From a bacterium (GTDB lineage Bacteria; Hydrothermota; Tepidihabitantia; Tepidihabitantales; Tepidihabitantaceae), in assembly GCA_035505375.1 (NCBI GenBank), contig DATJQV010000016.1, forward strand, positions 1-64,000: 64,000 nucleotides of DNA, read 5' to 3'. The notes below the pieces were generated by a model, which had not been told where the DNA came from, did not search any database, and saw only the letters and a program-made list of their open reading frames with translations. Numbering within the stretch: the first letter of the stretch is position 1; each line of letters opens with the position of its first letter. Below are positions 27,418 to 37,264 of the stretch, in pieces. The position numbers were made by a program, and so were the translations under genes.

Positions 27418-29730
27418 CTACTCGCCCGGAAGCGGTAGCCGCTTGAAGAAGCGCTGAACCGTCGGCCGGCCGGATTCAAAGCGCAGGGCCACTGCCCCAT
27501 CGACTCGCGTGTCAAAGTAGTTCACCGCGGTGCCTTCAAACCGCCGCTCCAGCCTCGCCGGGGTCGGGTATCTGCCCATGACTAGAACATAGCTCGGCTG
27601 CACGCGCTGATACAGGGCTTCGGGGTTTCCTTTGAGGCTGCCGTGATGCGGCGATTTCAGCAAGTCGGCGCGCATGGCTACGCCTGCGAGCAGATCCGGA
27701 TTGTCGAGGTCGCCGGTCAAGAGCATCTTGAACCCGCCTTCTGTTACTGACGCGACGAGCGACATGTCGTTTGTCGGGGCCCTTCCGGACAGATACTGCA
27801 GCCTCGTCGCGTCGTCCGGCCAGAGGAAATCAAACCCGAACCCGAGGCCGGAGACACGGGCTCCCTTCCCGACCACGACTACGTCGGTTCCATCGGCGCG
27901 CAGCCGGGCCAGCAGGGTCTGGTAATCCAGGTCCTTGCTCTCAGTCGTCGACACGAGCAGTTGTCGAACCCGGACGCGCGCCGGCAGGTCCAACAGCCCG
28001 CCATAGTGGTCTTCGTCAGGGTGGGTCACAATGACGGCGTCCAGCGTGTGGATGCCTCGGCCGCTCAGATAGTCGCGCAACACCCCGGGGCCGTTGACGC
28101 CCGCGTCAACAAGGACCTTGTGACCGAGGCTGTCTTCAAGCAGAATCGCGTCTCCCCTCTTTGGGTCCAGAAACGTCACCGAGTTGGAGGACTTCCTCAG
28201 GACTCCCTGCCAGGCCACGACGGCAAGTCCTGAGAGCAGCAAAACCGCGAAGCCTGTTCGTGCCCGAGCGCGCCTCAGCTTCAGCGCTAGCAGACCGAGC
28301 AGGTAGGCCCAGCCAACCCAAAGCCAAGGCAAGCGACCCGGCTCCCAGATGGCCCAGCCCATGCTGCCCATGAACATGGTCAGTTTCAGCAGTGCGAGCA
28401 AAACCAGCCCGAGAGTATGAGCAAAGATTGAAGCCAGCCAGTGGCTTACGAGATTCGCCAGCAGCACCACAATCCCCAGCGGCATGGCAAGGCCGAGGAG
28501 CGGCACAACCACCGCTCCGGCCACAAATGCCAAGAGCTGAACCCGATAGAAGTGGTGCAACAGCAACGGAGCAGTGGAAAGCGCTGCGGCAATCGAGACG
28601 ATGGCCGGGCCCAATACCCAGCGCGCAACGCGGCTTTGGACCAGGCCCCGCACTAGCTGCTCGACCGGCCGGGCAACAAGAGCAATGCCGAGAAAGGCGG
28701 CGAACGAAAGCTGCGCCCCAGCGTCAAAGACCGCGAGCGGGTCGAACACCAGCAACAACACCGAACACGCGCAAAGCGACGCCACCGTCGATACGCGTCG
28801 TTGAGTCGGAACGCTCAGCAGCATTGCGCAGGCCATCAATCCTGCTCGCACCGGCGCTCCAGACCTGCCCACAAGCAGTAGATACAGCAGGATCCAGGCC
28901 GTGCTTGCCCAGAAACGCCGCCACCCGCGCACGCCGAACAACGAAAGCAGCATCCACAGGACCCCGGCCACGATGCTGACGTGCATGCCTGAAACCGCCA
29001 GAGCGTATGAAATACCTGAGTCTCTGAATTGCTCCTGCACACTCCTGGGTAGCCCGCTGCTCCCGCCGAGCAGTATGCCGACAAACAACTCACCCTCAGT
29101 GCCGGGCAAAGACCGACCGAGGACTCGAAGAATGTACGCACGAACCGGCGCAATCAGCCGATTCAGAATGAAAGGCCCTTTTCCGCGCGCGAGCAAGACC
29201 ACGTCCGACGCTCGCGCGCTCGCGCTGCCGACGAAGCCCCGGGCAGCGAGAATGGAGTTGAAATCGGTGACTCCCGGGTTGCGCGGGTCATCCAGAGGCT
29301 GGATTGGGCTGTACACCCGCACTACATCCCCAGGCTTGAGTCCCGGTGTGCTGTCTTTGGACCAAAGGTAGACCTTCCCGTGCCACGGTGCCGCCAGCGA
29401 GACCACGGCTCTCTGCACACGGCCGGCCGCAGGGTCGGACTCGACCACACCCACGAACTGCTGAACCATGTACAGTCGCGGGTCGACCGCTGTCGGCGCA
29501 CGAGCCTGGGCATACAACAGAGCAGCGACCGCGACTGCCGGGTACAACGACCATCCGTGGGTCATCCGTACCAGCCCTGCCGCAACTGCCACGACGACAG
29601 CGACCAGCCAAAGCGGAACCGGCAACAGACGGCTCAAGGAAATACCCGTCGCGACTGCAATCAGAACCCTGACGGCCGCGTGCCGCATCCCAAGCTCGGC
29701 AGGGCCCGAGAACGTCCCGGTGGAACTCAC
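27418..29730 (-). CDS. comEC: DNA internalisation-related competence protein ComEC/Rec2
   Basis: This 770-aa membrane protein forms the channel for single-stranded DNA uptake. An N-terminal membrane/OB-type part (DUF4131, 1-180) is followed by the Competence domain with SYALAVSGMHVSIV (241-254) and about eight helices, then a C-terminal metallo-beta-lactamase-like domain with VDAG, THPDEDH (569-575) and LTGD. All three parts are complete, so the cell is potentially transformable, though no other com genes are in view. The start is GTG at 29730, 8 nt beyond a TACTCT -10. Confidence 0.93.
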   Translation of the reverse strand: MSSTGTFSGPAELGMRHAAVRVLIAVATGISLSRLLPVPLWLVAVVVAVAAGLVRMTHGWSLYPAVAVAALLYAQARAPTAVDPRLYMVQQFVGVVESDPAAGRVQRAVVSLAAPWHGKVYLWSKDSTPGLKPGDVVRVYSPIQPLDDPRNPGVTDFNSILAARGFVGSASARASDVVLLARGKGPFILNRLIAPVRAYILRVLGRSLPGTEGELFVGILLGGSSGLPRSVQEQFRDSGISYALAVSGMHVSIVAGVLWMLLSLFGVRGWRRFWASTAWILLYLLLVGRSGAPVRAGLMACAMLLSVPTQRRVSTVASLCACSVLLLVFDPLAVFDAGAQLSFAAFLGIALVARPVEQLVRGLVQSRVARWVLGPAIVSIAAALSTAPLLLHHFYRVQLLAFVAGAVVVPLLGLAMPLGIVVLLANLVSHWLASIFAHTLGLVLLALLKLTMFMGSMGWAIWEPGRLPWLWVGWAYLLGLLALKLRRARARTGFAVLLLSGLAVVAWQGVLRKSSNSVTFLDPKRGDAILLEDSLGHKVLVDAGVNGPGVLRDYLSGRGIHTLDAVIVTHPDEDHYGGLLDLPARVRVRQLLVSTTESKDLDYQTLLARLRADGTDVVVVGKGARVSGLGFGFDFLWPDDATRLQYLSGRAPTNDMSLVASVTEGGFKMLLTGDLDNPDLLAGVAMRADLLKSPHHGSLKGNPEALYQRVQPSYVLVMGRYPTPARLERRFEGTAVNYFDTRVDGAVALRFESGRPTVQRFFKRLPLPGE

Positions 29731-29738
29731 AATTCAGG

Positions 29739-29766
29739 AGAGTATGCGCAAGTCCCTTGCTGTCAA
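29739..29766 (-). promoter_or_regulatory. Promoter of comEC
   Basis: Minus strand: TTGACA (29761-29766), 16-bp spacer, TACTCT (29739-29744). The 310 bp from 29767 to 30076 hold no gene or repeat that I can support. Confidence 0.65.
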
Positions 29767-30076
29767 GCAGGACGTAAGGACTGCCCGCCCTGAATCGGTG
29801 GTCCCACCTGAGCATCAAGTTCTCAAGAGTGTAGAAACAGCGCACAAGCAGCGGCCAGTTTGGTCGGATCTAAGGGCATGCCGGGTTTCGATACGAGCGG
29901 CGAACAACTGCCGGATAGCCGGCACGGCAGTTGCAGGCGGAACTGTAACCATGGACACTCGGACTTCCGGCATTAAGCTATCTCCGTCCGCCAGCCGTGC
30001 AAGCGACGCTGCGCGGACAGAAATTCCGTCGTAAGGAGCAACTTCGTCATCGAACCCGAACTCACTAACTTCCTGA

Positions 30077-30104
30077 TTGACATGCGGCTGGCCATTGCTA
30101 CAAT
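30077..30104 (+). promoter_or_regulatory. Promoter of the envelope operon
   Basis: TTGACA (30077-30082), 16-bp spacer, TACAAT (30099-30104). A start codon inside it (TTG 30077) is therefore excluded in favour of ATG 30119. Confidence 0.75.
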
Positions 30105-30118
30105 TCGACGCTAGTACA

Positions 30119-31807
30119 ATGCTGAGCGCAGTGGGCTTACTCGTCCTACTCAGTGCGAACCCAACCGGTTCGAGCGCTGGTGCCATTGCGGTCACCGTCC
30201 GGAACCCTGCTCAACTGACATCGTTCGAGTGGCAGAATATCTCCTCGCCGCAGTACGCCGGGGAGTCAATCAGCGTCGTGGTCCTCGCGCTGGACGCGGA
30301 TGGCAACACCTATCCTTTCAACGGCATTGCGCTGCTTTCATCGACCGCTGGAGATGCGTACGTCTATCCCAAGTACATAACGTTCAGCAACGGTCATTGT
30401 AGTGCCAAGGTGGTCGTGACGATCGCCGAGAGCATCGGACTCCAGTGTGCAAACGACACGGTTACCGGGTCGAGCAACATTTTCGACGTCCTCCCGGGAG
30501 AGCCGGCCCGGCTGGTGGCGATAATGCCCGGCGAACAGCTGACGCCCGGCATCCCCGGGGGCCACTCCGGATGGCCCGATACCCATGTTGCGGGCGACAC
30601 ATTCCCGATCACCGTGTACATGACGGACGACTGGTTCAACCTGACACCATCGAGCGGCGACAGCGTGTTCTTTGGCTCGGATGATGCGTTCGCCGGACTG
30701 CCGCGAGGCGGGGCACTGTCAAATGGAACCGGCTCCTTTTCTATCAGCCTGCGCGCCGCCGGCGTCCGTCACGTCTTCACCAACGCGGGGCACGACTCGA
30801 CTATCCGGGCGGACACGTCCGCCGTCAGCATCCTTGCGGGTACGTACGCCGGGATGTTGCTCGTCGCACCCGGCGAAGCGTTGCTGCCGGGGGACACGAC
30901 GACCGATGTCCACGCGACACCGGGCAAGTCCGGGACGCCGTACCCCGAGTTTCTGCGCACCGCTTTTGCCGTCTCCGCGTACGCATGCGACGATTGCTGG
31001 AATCCATGCGCCGGACCGGGCGACACGATCTGCCTGACGTCGGGCCCCTGGGATTTGTGCTCGCCACCGATCGCCGTGCTAAACGACTCCGCGAAATTCA
31101 CCTTCCAGTTCACCATGCGTGGGGAGAACCGCCCACTCTGGGTGCGAGACAGCACAACGAAGGCGCAGTCCTACGTGACCTACATCGACGTGCGCGCGCT
31201 GGGATCCACCATCTCGGTCGATCCACACACGCCGGACACAATCCGTGCCGGCGACACGGCCGCGGTCAAGGTGCTCGTACGCGACGTCAACGGCCAACCC
31301 ATCCCCACGGCCCTGGTTCAGTTTGCGCGGTTCAAAGGCAGCGGGACGATGATCGAGCCAGCGCTGCTAACCGACACTAACGGCTACGCGACTTCCCACT
31401 TCGTGTGCATGCCCAGCCCTGCGTCGGAGCAGGATTCCATCAGAATAAGCTCGGGTGGCGTGAGCATCACCATCGGCATCTATGTACGCCACCTCTCGGA
31501 CAGCCTCTTCGCGTTCCCCAACCCGTTCGGTTCGGTCAACCGCGACCGGACGGAGATCTTCTACTCGCTCCAGCAGGCGTCATCGGTCAGAGTAACCATC
31601 TACGACCTGTTCGGCAACGAAGTCTGGGCGCGCCACTTCGATCAGGGAGGACCGGGCGGCATGCTTGGCGATAACACCGTGTACTGGGACGGCACCAACA
31701 ACCGAGGCTTGCGCGTCGCCAGCGGCGTCTATCTTATCCAGGTTCTCGGCACGCTGAATACGGGTATCAGCTTCAAGAACCTCTACCGCGTCGGAGTAGT
31801 CTGGTGA
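30119..31807 (+). CDS. Exported protein with Ig-like domains and FlgD-type C-terminus
   Basis: The 562-aa protein has a signal peptide (MLSAVGLLVLLSANPTGSSA). Two or three beta-sandwich repeats of invasin/Big type follow, each with a phrase like GDTxxVxVxxxDxxxN (around 35, 200 and 390), and the last 90 residues form a FlgD-Ig-like domain (FAFPNPFG, VTIYDLFGNEV, YWDGTNNRG, ASGVYLIQV). Such C-terminal domains are used as cell-surface sorting or attachment modules. It is first in an operon with PorV-like, TPR and Ton genes (4-nt overlap with the next). Confidence 0.85.
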   Translation: MLSAVGLLVLLSANPTGSSAGAIAVTVRNPAQLTSFEWQNISSPQYAGESISVVVLALDADGNTYPFNGIALLSSTAGDAYVYPKYITFSNGHCSAKVVVTIAESIGLQCANDTVTGSSNIFDVLPGEPARLVAIMPGEQLTPGIPGGHSGWPDTHVAGDTFPITVYMTDDWFNLTPSSGDSVFFGSDDAFAGLPRGGALSNGTGSFSISLRAAGVRHVFTNAGHDSTIRADTSAVSILAGTYAGMLLVAPGEALLPGDTTTDVHATPGKSGTPYPEFLRTAFAVSAYACDDCWNPCAGPGDTICLTSGPWDLCSPPIAVLNDSAKFTFQFTMRGENRPLWVRDSTTKAQSYVTYIDVRALGSTISVDPHTPDTIRAGDTAAVKVLVRDVNGQPIPTALVQFARFKGSGTMIEPALLTDTNGYATSHFVCMPSPASEQDSIRISSGGVSITIGIYVRHLSDSLFAFPNPFGSVNRDRTEIFYSLQQASSVRVTIYDLFGNEVWARHFDQGGPGGMLGDNTVYWDGTNNRGLRVASGVYLIQVLGTLNTGISFKNLYRVGVVW

Positions 31808-33144
31808 GACACAGGACTCGAGGATTCAAGGAATCGAGGATTCCAGTGTCCGGTACTAGACCTCTCGAATCCTGGCATCCTGGAATCCTGTTTCCTTTGC
31901 TTGCAGCCTGTGGCTTGCTCTTCGCCCAGGAAGGTGCGCCGGGCACGTTTCTCAACTACGCGATCGCGCCGCGCAGCCTGGGCATGGGCAAAGCATTCAC
32001 GGCCATATCCGACGACGTCCAGGCCTGCTACTTCAACCCGGCCGGGTTGTTCCAGCTCAACGCCCAGGAGGTAATGGTTGCGCACTCTGAGCTTTACGGA
32101 GCCCGACTGGAGTACGTCGGTTGGGCGCTGCCCACTCGCGAAGCCGGAACGTTTGCCGTGTCACTGCTCAATGTCGGAGCCGAGGGCATAGACTCCCGGG
32201 GTTCCGAGAACGACCGAGGTGCGGGCTACTTCAGCGAACAGAACGCGTTCATCGCGGCCTATTCCTACAATCCCTGGCAGTTTCTTGGATTCGGCGGCAG
32301 TCTGAAGCTGATCGCGGAGAACGTATCGTTGTACACCGGCGTCGGGATCGGTGCCGACGTCTCGGCCCTGGTGAAACTTCCCCGCCCATTCAGCTTCGGC
32401 GTCGTGCTTCAGAACCTTATCCAGCCAGTCCTCACGATGCACGACATGCAGGAATACTATCCTCGCAACCTCCGTCTCGGCACCGCAGTCCGGTTGGTCG
32501 ACGACCGAGTGAGGATAGCCGCGGACATGGTCGTGACCGATTTCACCGACAGCGCCTGGCGCAGCGTCGCGCCCCACGGCGGCATCGAATTCGAACTCGT
32601 ACCCAACACGCTCATCCCGCGCGTCGGCCTCGATGCGAACGAAGTCAGCGCGGGCCTGGGGGTACACAGGGAATGGGGCAAGATGGCCCTTGGTGTCGAC
32701 TACGCATTCCTCCTGCACTACCGTTCCGGCTACACCCTCCCTCCGACCCACAAGCTCGGCGTCTTTCTGACGTTCGCCGGGTACCGCGTCTGGATCGACG
32801 CTCAGCCGGCTGTCTTCCGCCCTAACCCCGAAGACAAGGAAAACGTGCTCTGGATGGACGTCCGGCTCAACCAGCGGGCGAATCCCAAACGCTGGCAGGT
32901 TCTGGTGAAGAACCAGTATGGTGAGGTGGTTCGCACGTTCAGCGGCTGGGACGCCCCGCCGCTGCGCATGACCTGGGACGGCCTCGACGACGCCGGCCGC
33001 CTGGTGTCAGATGGCCGCTACAGCTACGACATCGTGGTCGTGGACCAGCGCAACTGGCCGCTCCATTTCTCCGGCTCGCTGACCGACATCCGGACCGGCG
33101 GGCCCCGAGGCAAGCTGGAAGTCAAACCCAGGCAGCAGCAATGA
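31804..33144 (+). CDS. PorV/PorQ-like outer-membrane barrel protein with FlgD-type C-terminus
   Basis: The 446-aa protein belongs to the PorV/UPF0164 type: GTFLNYAIAPRSLGMGKAFTAISDDVQACYFNPAGL at about 47-82 is the family hallmark, followed by alternating beta strands for a FadL-like barrel, then a FlgD-Ig-like domain from about 360 (WQVLVKNQYGEVVRTFSG, TWDGLDDAGRLVSDGRYSYDI). PorV proteins shuttle type IX secretion substrates in Bacteroidota. The first 35 residues come from a period-7 repeat tract (31808-31895) fused to a short hydrophobic signal (GILFPLLAACGLLFA). Start GTG overlaps the previous stop. Confidence 0.85.
   Translation: MRHRTRGFKESRIPVSGTRPLESWHPGILFPLLAACGLLFAQEGAPGTFLNYAIAPRSLGMGKAFTAISDDVQACYFNPAGLFQLNAQEVMVAHSELYGARLEYVGWALPTREAGTFAVSLLNVGAEGIDSRGSENDRGAGYFSEQNAFIAAYSYNPWQFLGFGGSLKLIAENVSLYTGVGIGADVSALVKLPRPFSFGVVLQNLIQPVLTMHDMQEYYPRNLRLGTAVRLVDDRVRIAADMVVTDFTDSAWRSVAPHGGIEFELVPNTLIPRVGLDANEVSAGLGVHREWGKMALGVDYAFLLHYRSGYTLPPTHKLGVFLTFAGYRVWIDAQPAVFRPNPEDKENVLWMDVRLNQRANPKRWQVLVKNQYGEVVRTFSGWDAPPLRMTWDGLDDAGRLVSDGRYSYDIVVVDQRNWPLHFSGSLTDIRTGGPRGKLEVKPRQQQ
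31808..31895 (+). repeat. Period-7 tract inside the PorV-like coding sequence
   Basis: AGGACTC/GAGGATT/CAAGGAA-type units followed by the complementary ATCCTGG/CATCCTG/GAATCCT type, giving a fold-back over the signal-peptide codons. Confidence 0.65.
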
Positions 33145-35744
33145 GAAACAGGATTCAAAGGGTCCAGTGTTCGGACGCTGGAATACTCAATTCCTCGATT
33201 CCCAGAATCCTCCTTCTGGCGCTTGCGGCTTTTGGCCTGCTTAACGCCGGAGCGCTGTCACCGAGAGAGTCACGCCAACTGGCCGAACGCTACAACGCGG
33301 CTCAGGTCGCGGTCAGTCAACACGACTACGTCAAAGCGGGCGCGAATCTGGAAGAATTGGTCCATGATTTCGGGACCAGCGAGTTCGGCGACGAGCTTCG
33401 CTACGCGCTGGCCGAGACGTACTTCAACCGCGGTCAGTACGAGCGTGCCGCCGACATCTTCGGTGACCTGCTCGAGAACCCGCACCACTCCTATATCCGA
33501 CCCGAAGCGATGTACGGCGTGGCAATCTCGGACATGATGCTGGGCAATTTCCGGCAGGCGCAGCTTGCGATTGAGAAACTGTCAAAGCAGCAGGGCTACG
33601 ACAAGGACGACCGCACCAACTTCGCGATCGGTGTGCTGCACTACTTCCTGAAGGACTACGACCAGGCGATCGCGAATCTCAGCGGTCTTGAGATACCGGA
33701 GGCGAAGTTCTTCCTGGGCAAGGCCTACGCGTTGACCGGTCGGCCCTTACCCGCCATCCTCAAGTTCAAGGAAGTCACCGACACGGTCCCGAACACGGAA
33801 CTGGCAACGATGGCCCAGTTCGCCGCCGGCCAGGCTCTGTTCATGAACCATGACTACGATGGCGCGGAGGCCAAGTTCCGGTTCTTCGTTGACAACTACA
33901 GCTACTCGCCGCTGGCCGACTATGCCGGCTATTTCCTCGGCTGCGCCCTTATCGCCAAGAAGCAGTATTCCGCAGCGATCGAACGCCTCACGCCGCTCAC
34001 GCGTAACGCCAACAACCTGCTGGCCGCACACGCCAACTACTTCATCGGCTATGCGGACTTGGCGTTGAACCAGGCCCAGCCTGCGGTCGAGCGTTTCCAG
34101 CGCATCCGCGCGAGCTACTCACGGACGCGTGTCGCCAACTACGCCGACCTGCAGCTTTCCCGTGCCATCCTCGCCAAGACGGACACGGCTCAGGCGCTGC
34201 TCGCCACCAGCCAGTTGGCGGCCGTGTTCAAGAGCGGTGACCTCTCAGGCATCGGCAACTACATGTCTGGGGTCATCTACTACCAGTTGGCACAGTACGA
34301 CAACGCCACCCGGCAGTTCGAGGCCATCCTCGTCAGCCACGCCGCCACTGCCCTGCGCGAGCCGGCGTGCGCGATGCTGCTCCTGTCCCTGAACAACTCC
34401 GGCCAGTACGAAAAGGGAGTGGCGCTGGGCACGAAATACGTCGCCGACTACCCGAACGACACCACCGAGTGGCGGGCCAAGACGCTCTACTTCCTGGCCG
34501 ACGGCCTCTACTACGACCACAAATACAGCGACGCCGATGCCTACTACCAGCAGGCCTACGCTCATCCGGCGGCTTCCGATATCGCCGTCTATGCACGGCT
34601 CGGCCGCTGCTACAGCCTCTATCACCTCGGCCGGCTGGACGAAGCCATCCGCGGCTTCAAGGGACTGCTCACCGCGCGCCTTACCGACACGCTCTTCACC
34701 GTCAGCGCCTATCTCGGCTATGGCTATTCGCTCTTCAACCAGAAAGAGTACCTCAAGGCGCTCGACGTGTTCGAGCCGCTGTACAAGACCTTCCCGAAAC
34801 AGGCAACCGCCGCGGTACCTGCCTATTTCTATGCCGGGTACAGCTACTACCAGCTCGGCTACTACGGACAGGCGGTAGACGCCTGGAGCGAACTCATCAA
34901 CCGATTCCCGACCGACAGTGTCAAGACGCCGGAAGCGGCTTTCCGCACCGGCGACACGTATTTCAAGGCGCTTGACTACGACAAGGCGGTCGGCGTCTTC
35001 AACTTCGTCGTGGAGCGCTTCCCCTTCTCCCAGTTCGGTGCGCCTTCGCAAGCGTTAATCGCCCAGTGCTTCTACAACCGGAAGCAATACCTCGACGCGG
35101 TCCGCGAGTACCAAAAGTTCCTCGACCTCTACCCCACTGACGCGCAGGCCGTCAGCGTTCGCAAAGGCCTGGAGACGAGCTACTACCTCGCCGGCCAGGA
35201 AGACTCCGCGATCATGGAGGACTTCCTCAGGCGCTTCCCGCAGTCGGAAATGGCGGCGGATGGCGGGTACAGCAAGGGCAAATCGCTGTTCGACGCCGGC
35301 AAATACGAACAGGCCATCGCCGAACTCCAGAAGGTCGTGGTCAACTTCCCAGGGTCAACCACTGCCGCCGACGCCCAGCTCCTTACCGCCGAGGCCTACG
35401 CGGGAATGAAGCACTGGCCCGACGCGGTGCAGGCGTACCAGAAATTCCTCGACTACTTCCCCAAACACGAACAGCGCGCCGGTGCCACCTTCAACCTTGC
35501 CACCGCCTTTTTCAACTCCGGCGACTACAAGCAGAGCATCAAATACTTCCAGCTCGTCATCGACTCATTCCCGCAATCCGAATACATTGAGAGTGCCCGC
35601 AAGAATGTAGACATCTGTCAGAAGCGACTCGGGGCGGACCAGTCGGAGGGTGGGACGACGACACCACAGGCTGCCCAGCCTGCCCCGACGAGCCGGGCCG
35701 TTGCGCCGAAGCCGGCCCCAAACAAAGGAGACCAGAAGCAATGA
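33141..35744 (+). CDS. Large tetratricopeptide-repeat envelope protein
   Basis: The 867-aa protein has a signal peptide (hydrophobic part about 24-40) and some twenty TPR units from residue 45 to about 830. Many show the YxxA…F…YPxS/D pattern of BamD/YbgF-type TPRs (for example FPGSTTAADAQLLTAEAYAGM, FPKHEQRAGATFNLATAFF). A Pro/Ala tail follows. These proteins organise periplasmic complexes. ATGA overlaps join it to the genes on both sides. Its N-terminus, like that of the PorV-like gene, is encoded by a period-7 tract (about 33146-33215). Confidence 0.88.
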   Translation: MRNRIQRVQCSDAGILNSSIPRILLLALAAFGLLNAGALSPRESRQLAERYNAAQVAVSQHDYVKAGANLEELVHDFGTSEFGDELRYALAETYFNRGQYERAADIFGDLLENPHHSYIRPEAMYGVAISDMMLGNFRQAQLAIEKLSKQQGYDKDDRTNFAIGVLHYFLKDYDQAIANLSGLEIPEAKFFLGKAYALTGRPLPAILKFKEVTDTVPNTELATMAQFAAGQALFMNHDYDGAEAKFRFFVDNYSYSPLADYAGYFLGCALIAKKQYSAAIERLTPLTRNANNLLAAHANYFIGYADLALNQAQPAVERFQRIRASYSRTRVANYADLQLSRAILAKTDTAQALLATSQLAAVFKSGDLSGIGNYMSGVIYYQLAQYDNATRQFEAILVSHAATALREPACAMLLLSLNNSGQYEKGVALGTKYVADYPNDTTEWRAKTLYFLADGLYYDHKYSDADAYYQQAYAHPAASDIAVYARLGRCYSLYHLGRLDEAIRGFKGLLTARLTDTLFTVSAYLGYGYSLFNQKEYLKALDVFEPLYKTFPKQATAAVPAYFYAGYSYYQLGYYGQAVDAWSELINRFPTDSVKTPEAAFRTGDTYFKALDYDKAVGVFNFVVERFPFSQFGAPSQALIAQCFYNRKQYLDAVREYQKFLDLYPTDAQAVSVRKGLETSYYLAGQEDSAIMEDFLRRFPQSEMAADGGYSKGKSLFDAGKYEQAIAELQKVVVNFPGSTTAADAQLLTAEAYAGMKHWPDAVQAYQKFLDYFPKHEQRAGATFNLATAFFNSGDYKQSIKYFQLVIDSFPQSEYIESARKNVDICQKRLGADQSEGGTTTPQAAQPAPTSRAVAPKPAPNKGDQKQ

Positions 35745-36454
35745 TTCTCGGACAGAGCCTGATGACGATATTCCGACACAGTTGGGTCATGGTTACCCTG
35801 CTTATCGCCTCCATCGCTGCGCTGACTTTGATCGTCGAGCGCCTCTGGTATTTCTCCCGCAATCGCTTCAACTCCAGCAAAGGCTTGATTGAGCTACGCC
35901 GATTGCTGACCAGTTCTACGCCGGCCGATGCCCTGAACTGGGCGCACAGCCAAAAGAACCCGATGGGCCGACTGTTCACGGTCGCGCTCGAGAATGATAC
36001 GCTACCCGGAGATGAACTGTCCGACCTCCTCTACAGCCTCATCCTAGAGGAACGTCTCCGGTTCGAGCGCCTGGTCGGCGGCGTGGGTTCACTGGCAAAT
36101 GTCGCCACGTTGCTGGGTCTGCTCGGAACTGTCACCGGTCTCATTCGCTCGTTCGGCAATATCGCGGCCACCGGGTCGGGTGGACCTGCAGTGGTGTCGG
36201 GCGGCATCGCGGAAGCACTGGTGGCAACGGCATTCGGCCTGTCCATCGGCATCCCGACCCTGTTCATGTACAACTACTTCACCAAGAAGGCTGGTGATGT
36301 GACCATTGCCTTGGAGAGCACGTCGGATCGGCTGATTGTCATGTTCGCCCGTATGCGTGACCGTGCCGGTGCGGAAGCGCCGACCGCAGAGCCCACCGCG
36401 CCACGCTCGGGTCGGCCGAAGCCGACGACCGACGATTCATCCTGGAGATTCTGA
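35741..36454 (+). CDS. ExbB/TolQ/MotA-family proton channel
   Basis: The 237-aa protein has a membrane segment near residues 15-37, a cytoplasmic loop, and two more segments (about 113-133 with LGLLGTVTGLIRSF and about 152-175 with ALVATAFGLSIGIPTLFMYNYF), exactly the ExbB layout. With ExbD it converts the proton gradient to force on TonB or TolA. A Pro/Ala/Arg tail is dispensable-looking. Both ends overlap neighbouring genes. Confidence 0.93.
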   Translation: MILGQSLMTIFRHSWVMVTLLIASIAALTLIVERLWYFSRNRFNSSKGLIELRRLLTSSTPADALNWAHSQKNPMGRLFTVALENDTLPGDELSDLLYSLILEERLRFERLVGGVGSLANVATLLGLLGTVTGLIRSFGNIAATGSGGPAVVSGGIAEALVATAFGLSIGIPTLFMYNYFTKKAGDVTIALESTSDRLIVMFARMRDRAGAEAPTAEPTAPRSGRPKPTTDDSSWRF

Positions 36455-36867
36455 TGCGCAGGCGGCCCGAGCGACATCACTCCGGTGAGTTGATATTGAC
36501 TTCGCTCGTGGACATAGCCCTGTGTCTCGTTCTCGGGTTTCTCATAGCGATGCCCCTCTTCTTCGAGACCGGCATCTTCGTGTCCGCGCCGGGCGTCGCG
36601 CTCGCCAGCAGCGGCGAGCAGGGTTCGGACATCAAGGCGCAGATCTTCCTGACGAACGACGGGCGGGTCCTTCTCAATGAATCCGAGGTGTCTATGGCGC
36701 AGCTCACCGACCTGTTACCCAAACTGCTGGACCGAAGTCGGGAGAGACGCGTGGTCGTTGCCACCGAAGACCAGGTAGTATACGACAAGGTCATGCAGGT
36801 CCTGGACCTGGCCAAGCAGTCGGGCGCAGCCGACCTTGCCTTGTTGCGCACCCGGAGCGCACCGTGA
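36454..36867 (+). CDS. ExbD/TolR-family protein, first copy
   Basis: 137 aa: a short cytoplasmic N-terminus, one membrane helix (LVDIALCLVLGFLIAMPLFF, about 17-36; the ion-path Asp is D19) and a periplasmic domain with the ExbD pattern IFLTNDGRVLLNE…VVVATEDQVVYDKVMQVLDLAKQSGA. Partner of the ExbB-like gene. Confidence 0.9.
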   Translation: MRRRPERHHSGELILTSLVDIALCLVLGFLIAMPLFFETGIFVSAPGVALASSGEQGSDIKAQIFLTNDGRVLLNESEVSMAQLTDLLPKLLDRSRERRVVVATEDQVVYDKVMQVLDLAKQSGAADLALLRTRSAP

Positions 36868-37259
36868 AGGGCGTAGCCAACATCGATATCCTGCCGCTGG
36901 CGGCAGTGGCACTCGTGCTGGTGCTCATCATGATGGTGGTGTCACCGCTGGTCGTCTCCCGTAACAGCACCCCGGTAGACCTGCCGCAGACCCACACCTC
37001 CGAGCGCAAGGTGGAGAACGACCTTACGATCACCTATACGGTTGACGGAAGGCTGCTCGCTGACGACAAACCGGTCGCCTCCCTTTCCGAACTCGAGAAC
37101 ATAATCCAGGCGCAACTGGCCAGGGACCCCTACATTCTGGTAGTCATCCGTGCCGACAAAGAATGCCTGCACGCCCGAGTGCTTGACATACTGGCCACGG
37201 CCCGGCATGCCGGCGCCCTGCGCATTGCCTGCGCGACCCGGAAGTACCGGGAAGGGTAG
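36864..37259 (+). CDS. ExbD/TolR-family protein, second copy
   Basis: 131 aa: helix about 8-27 (ILPLAAVALVLVLIMMVVSPL, with D6 just before it), then ITYTVDGRLLADDKPV, YILVVIRADKECLHARVLDILATARHAGA. The usual ExbB:ExbD stoichiometry uses one ExbD dimer, so two different ExbD genes in tandem may form a heterodimer (inference). The start overlaps the previous stop. Confidence 0.9.
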   Translation: MKGVANIDILPLAAVALVLVLIMMVVSPLVVSRNSTPVDLPQTHTSERKVENDLTITYTVDGRLLADDKPVASLSELENIIQAQLARDPYILVVIRADKECLHARVLDILATARHAGALRIACATRKYREG

Positions 37260-37264
37260 CAGCC

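Noticed and set aside
30077-30118. TTG start 14 codons before ATG 30119
   Set aside because: TTG is the first triplet of a TTGACA -35 element and the residues before ATG are not signal-peptide-like.
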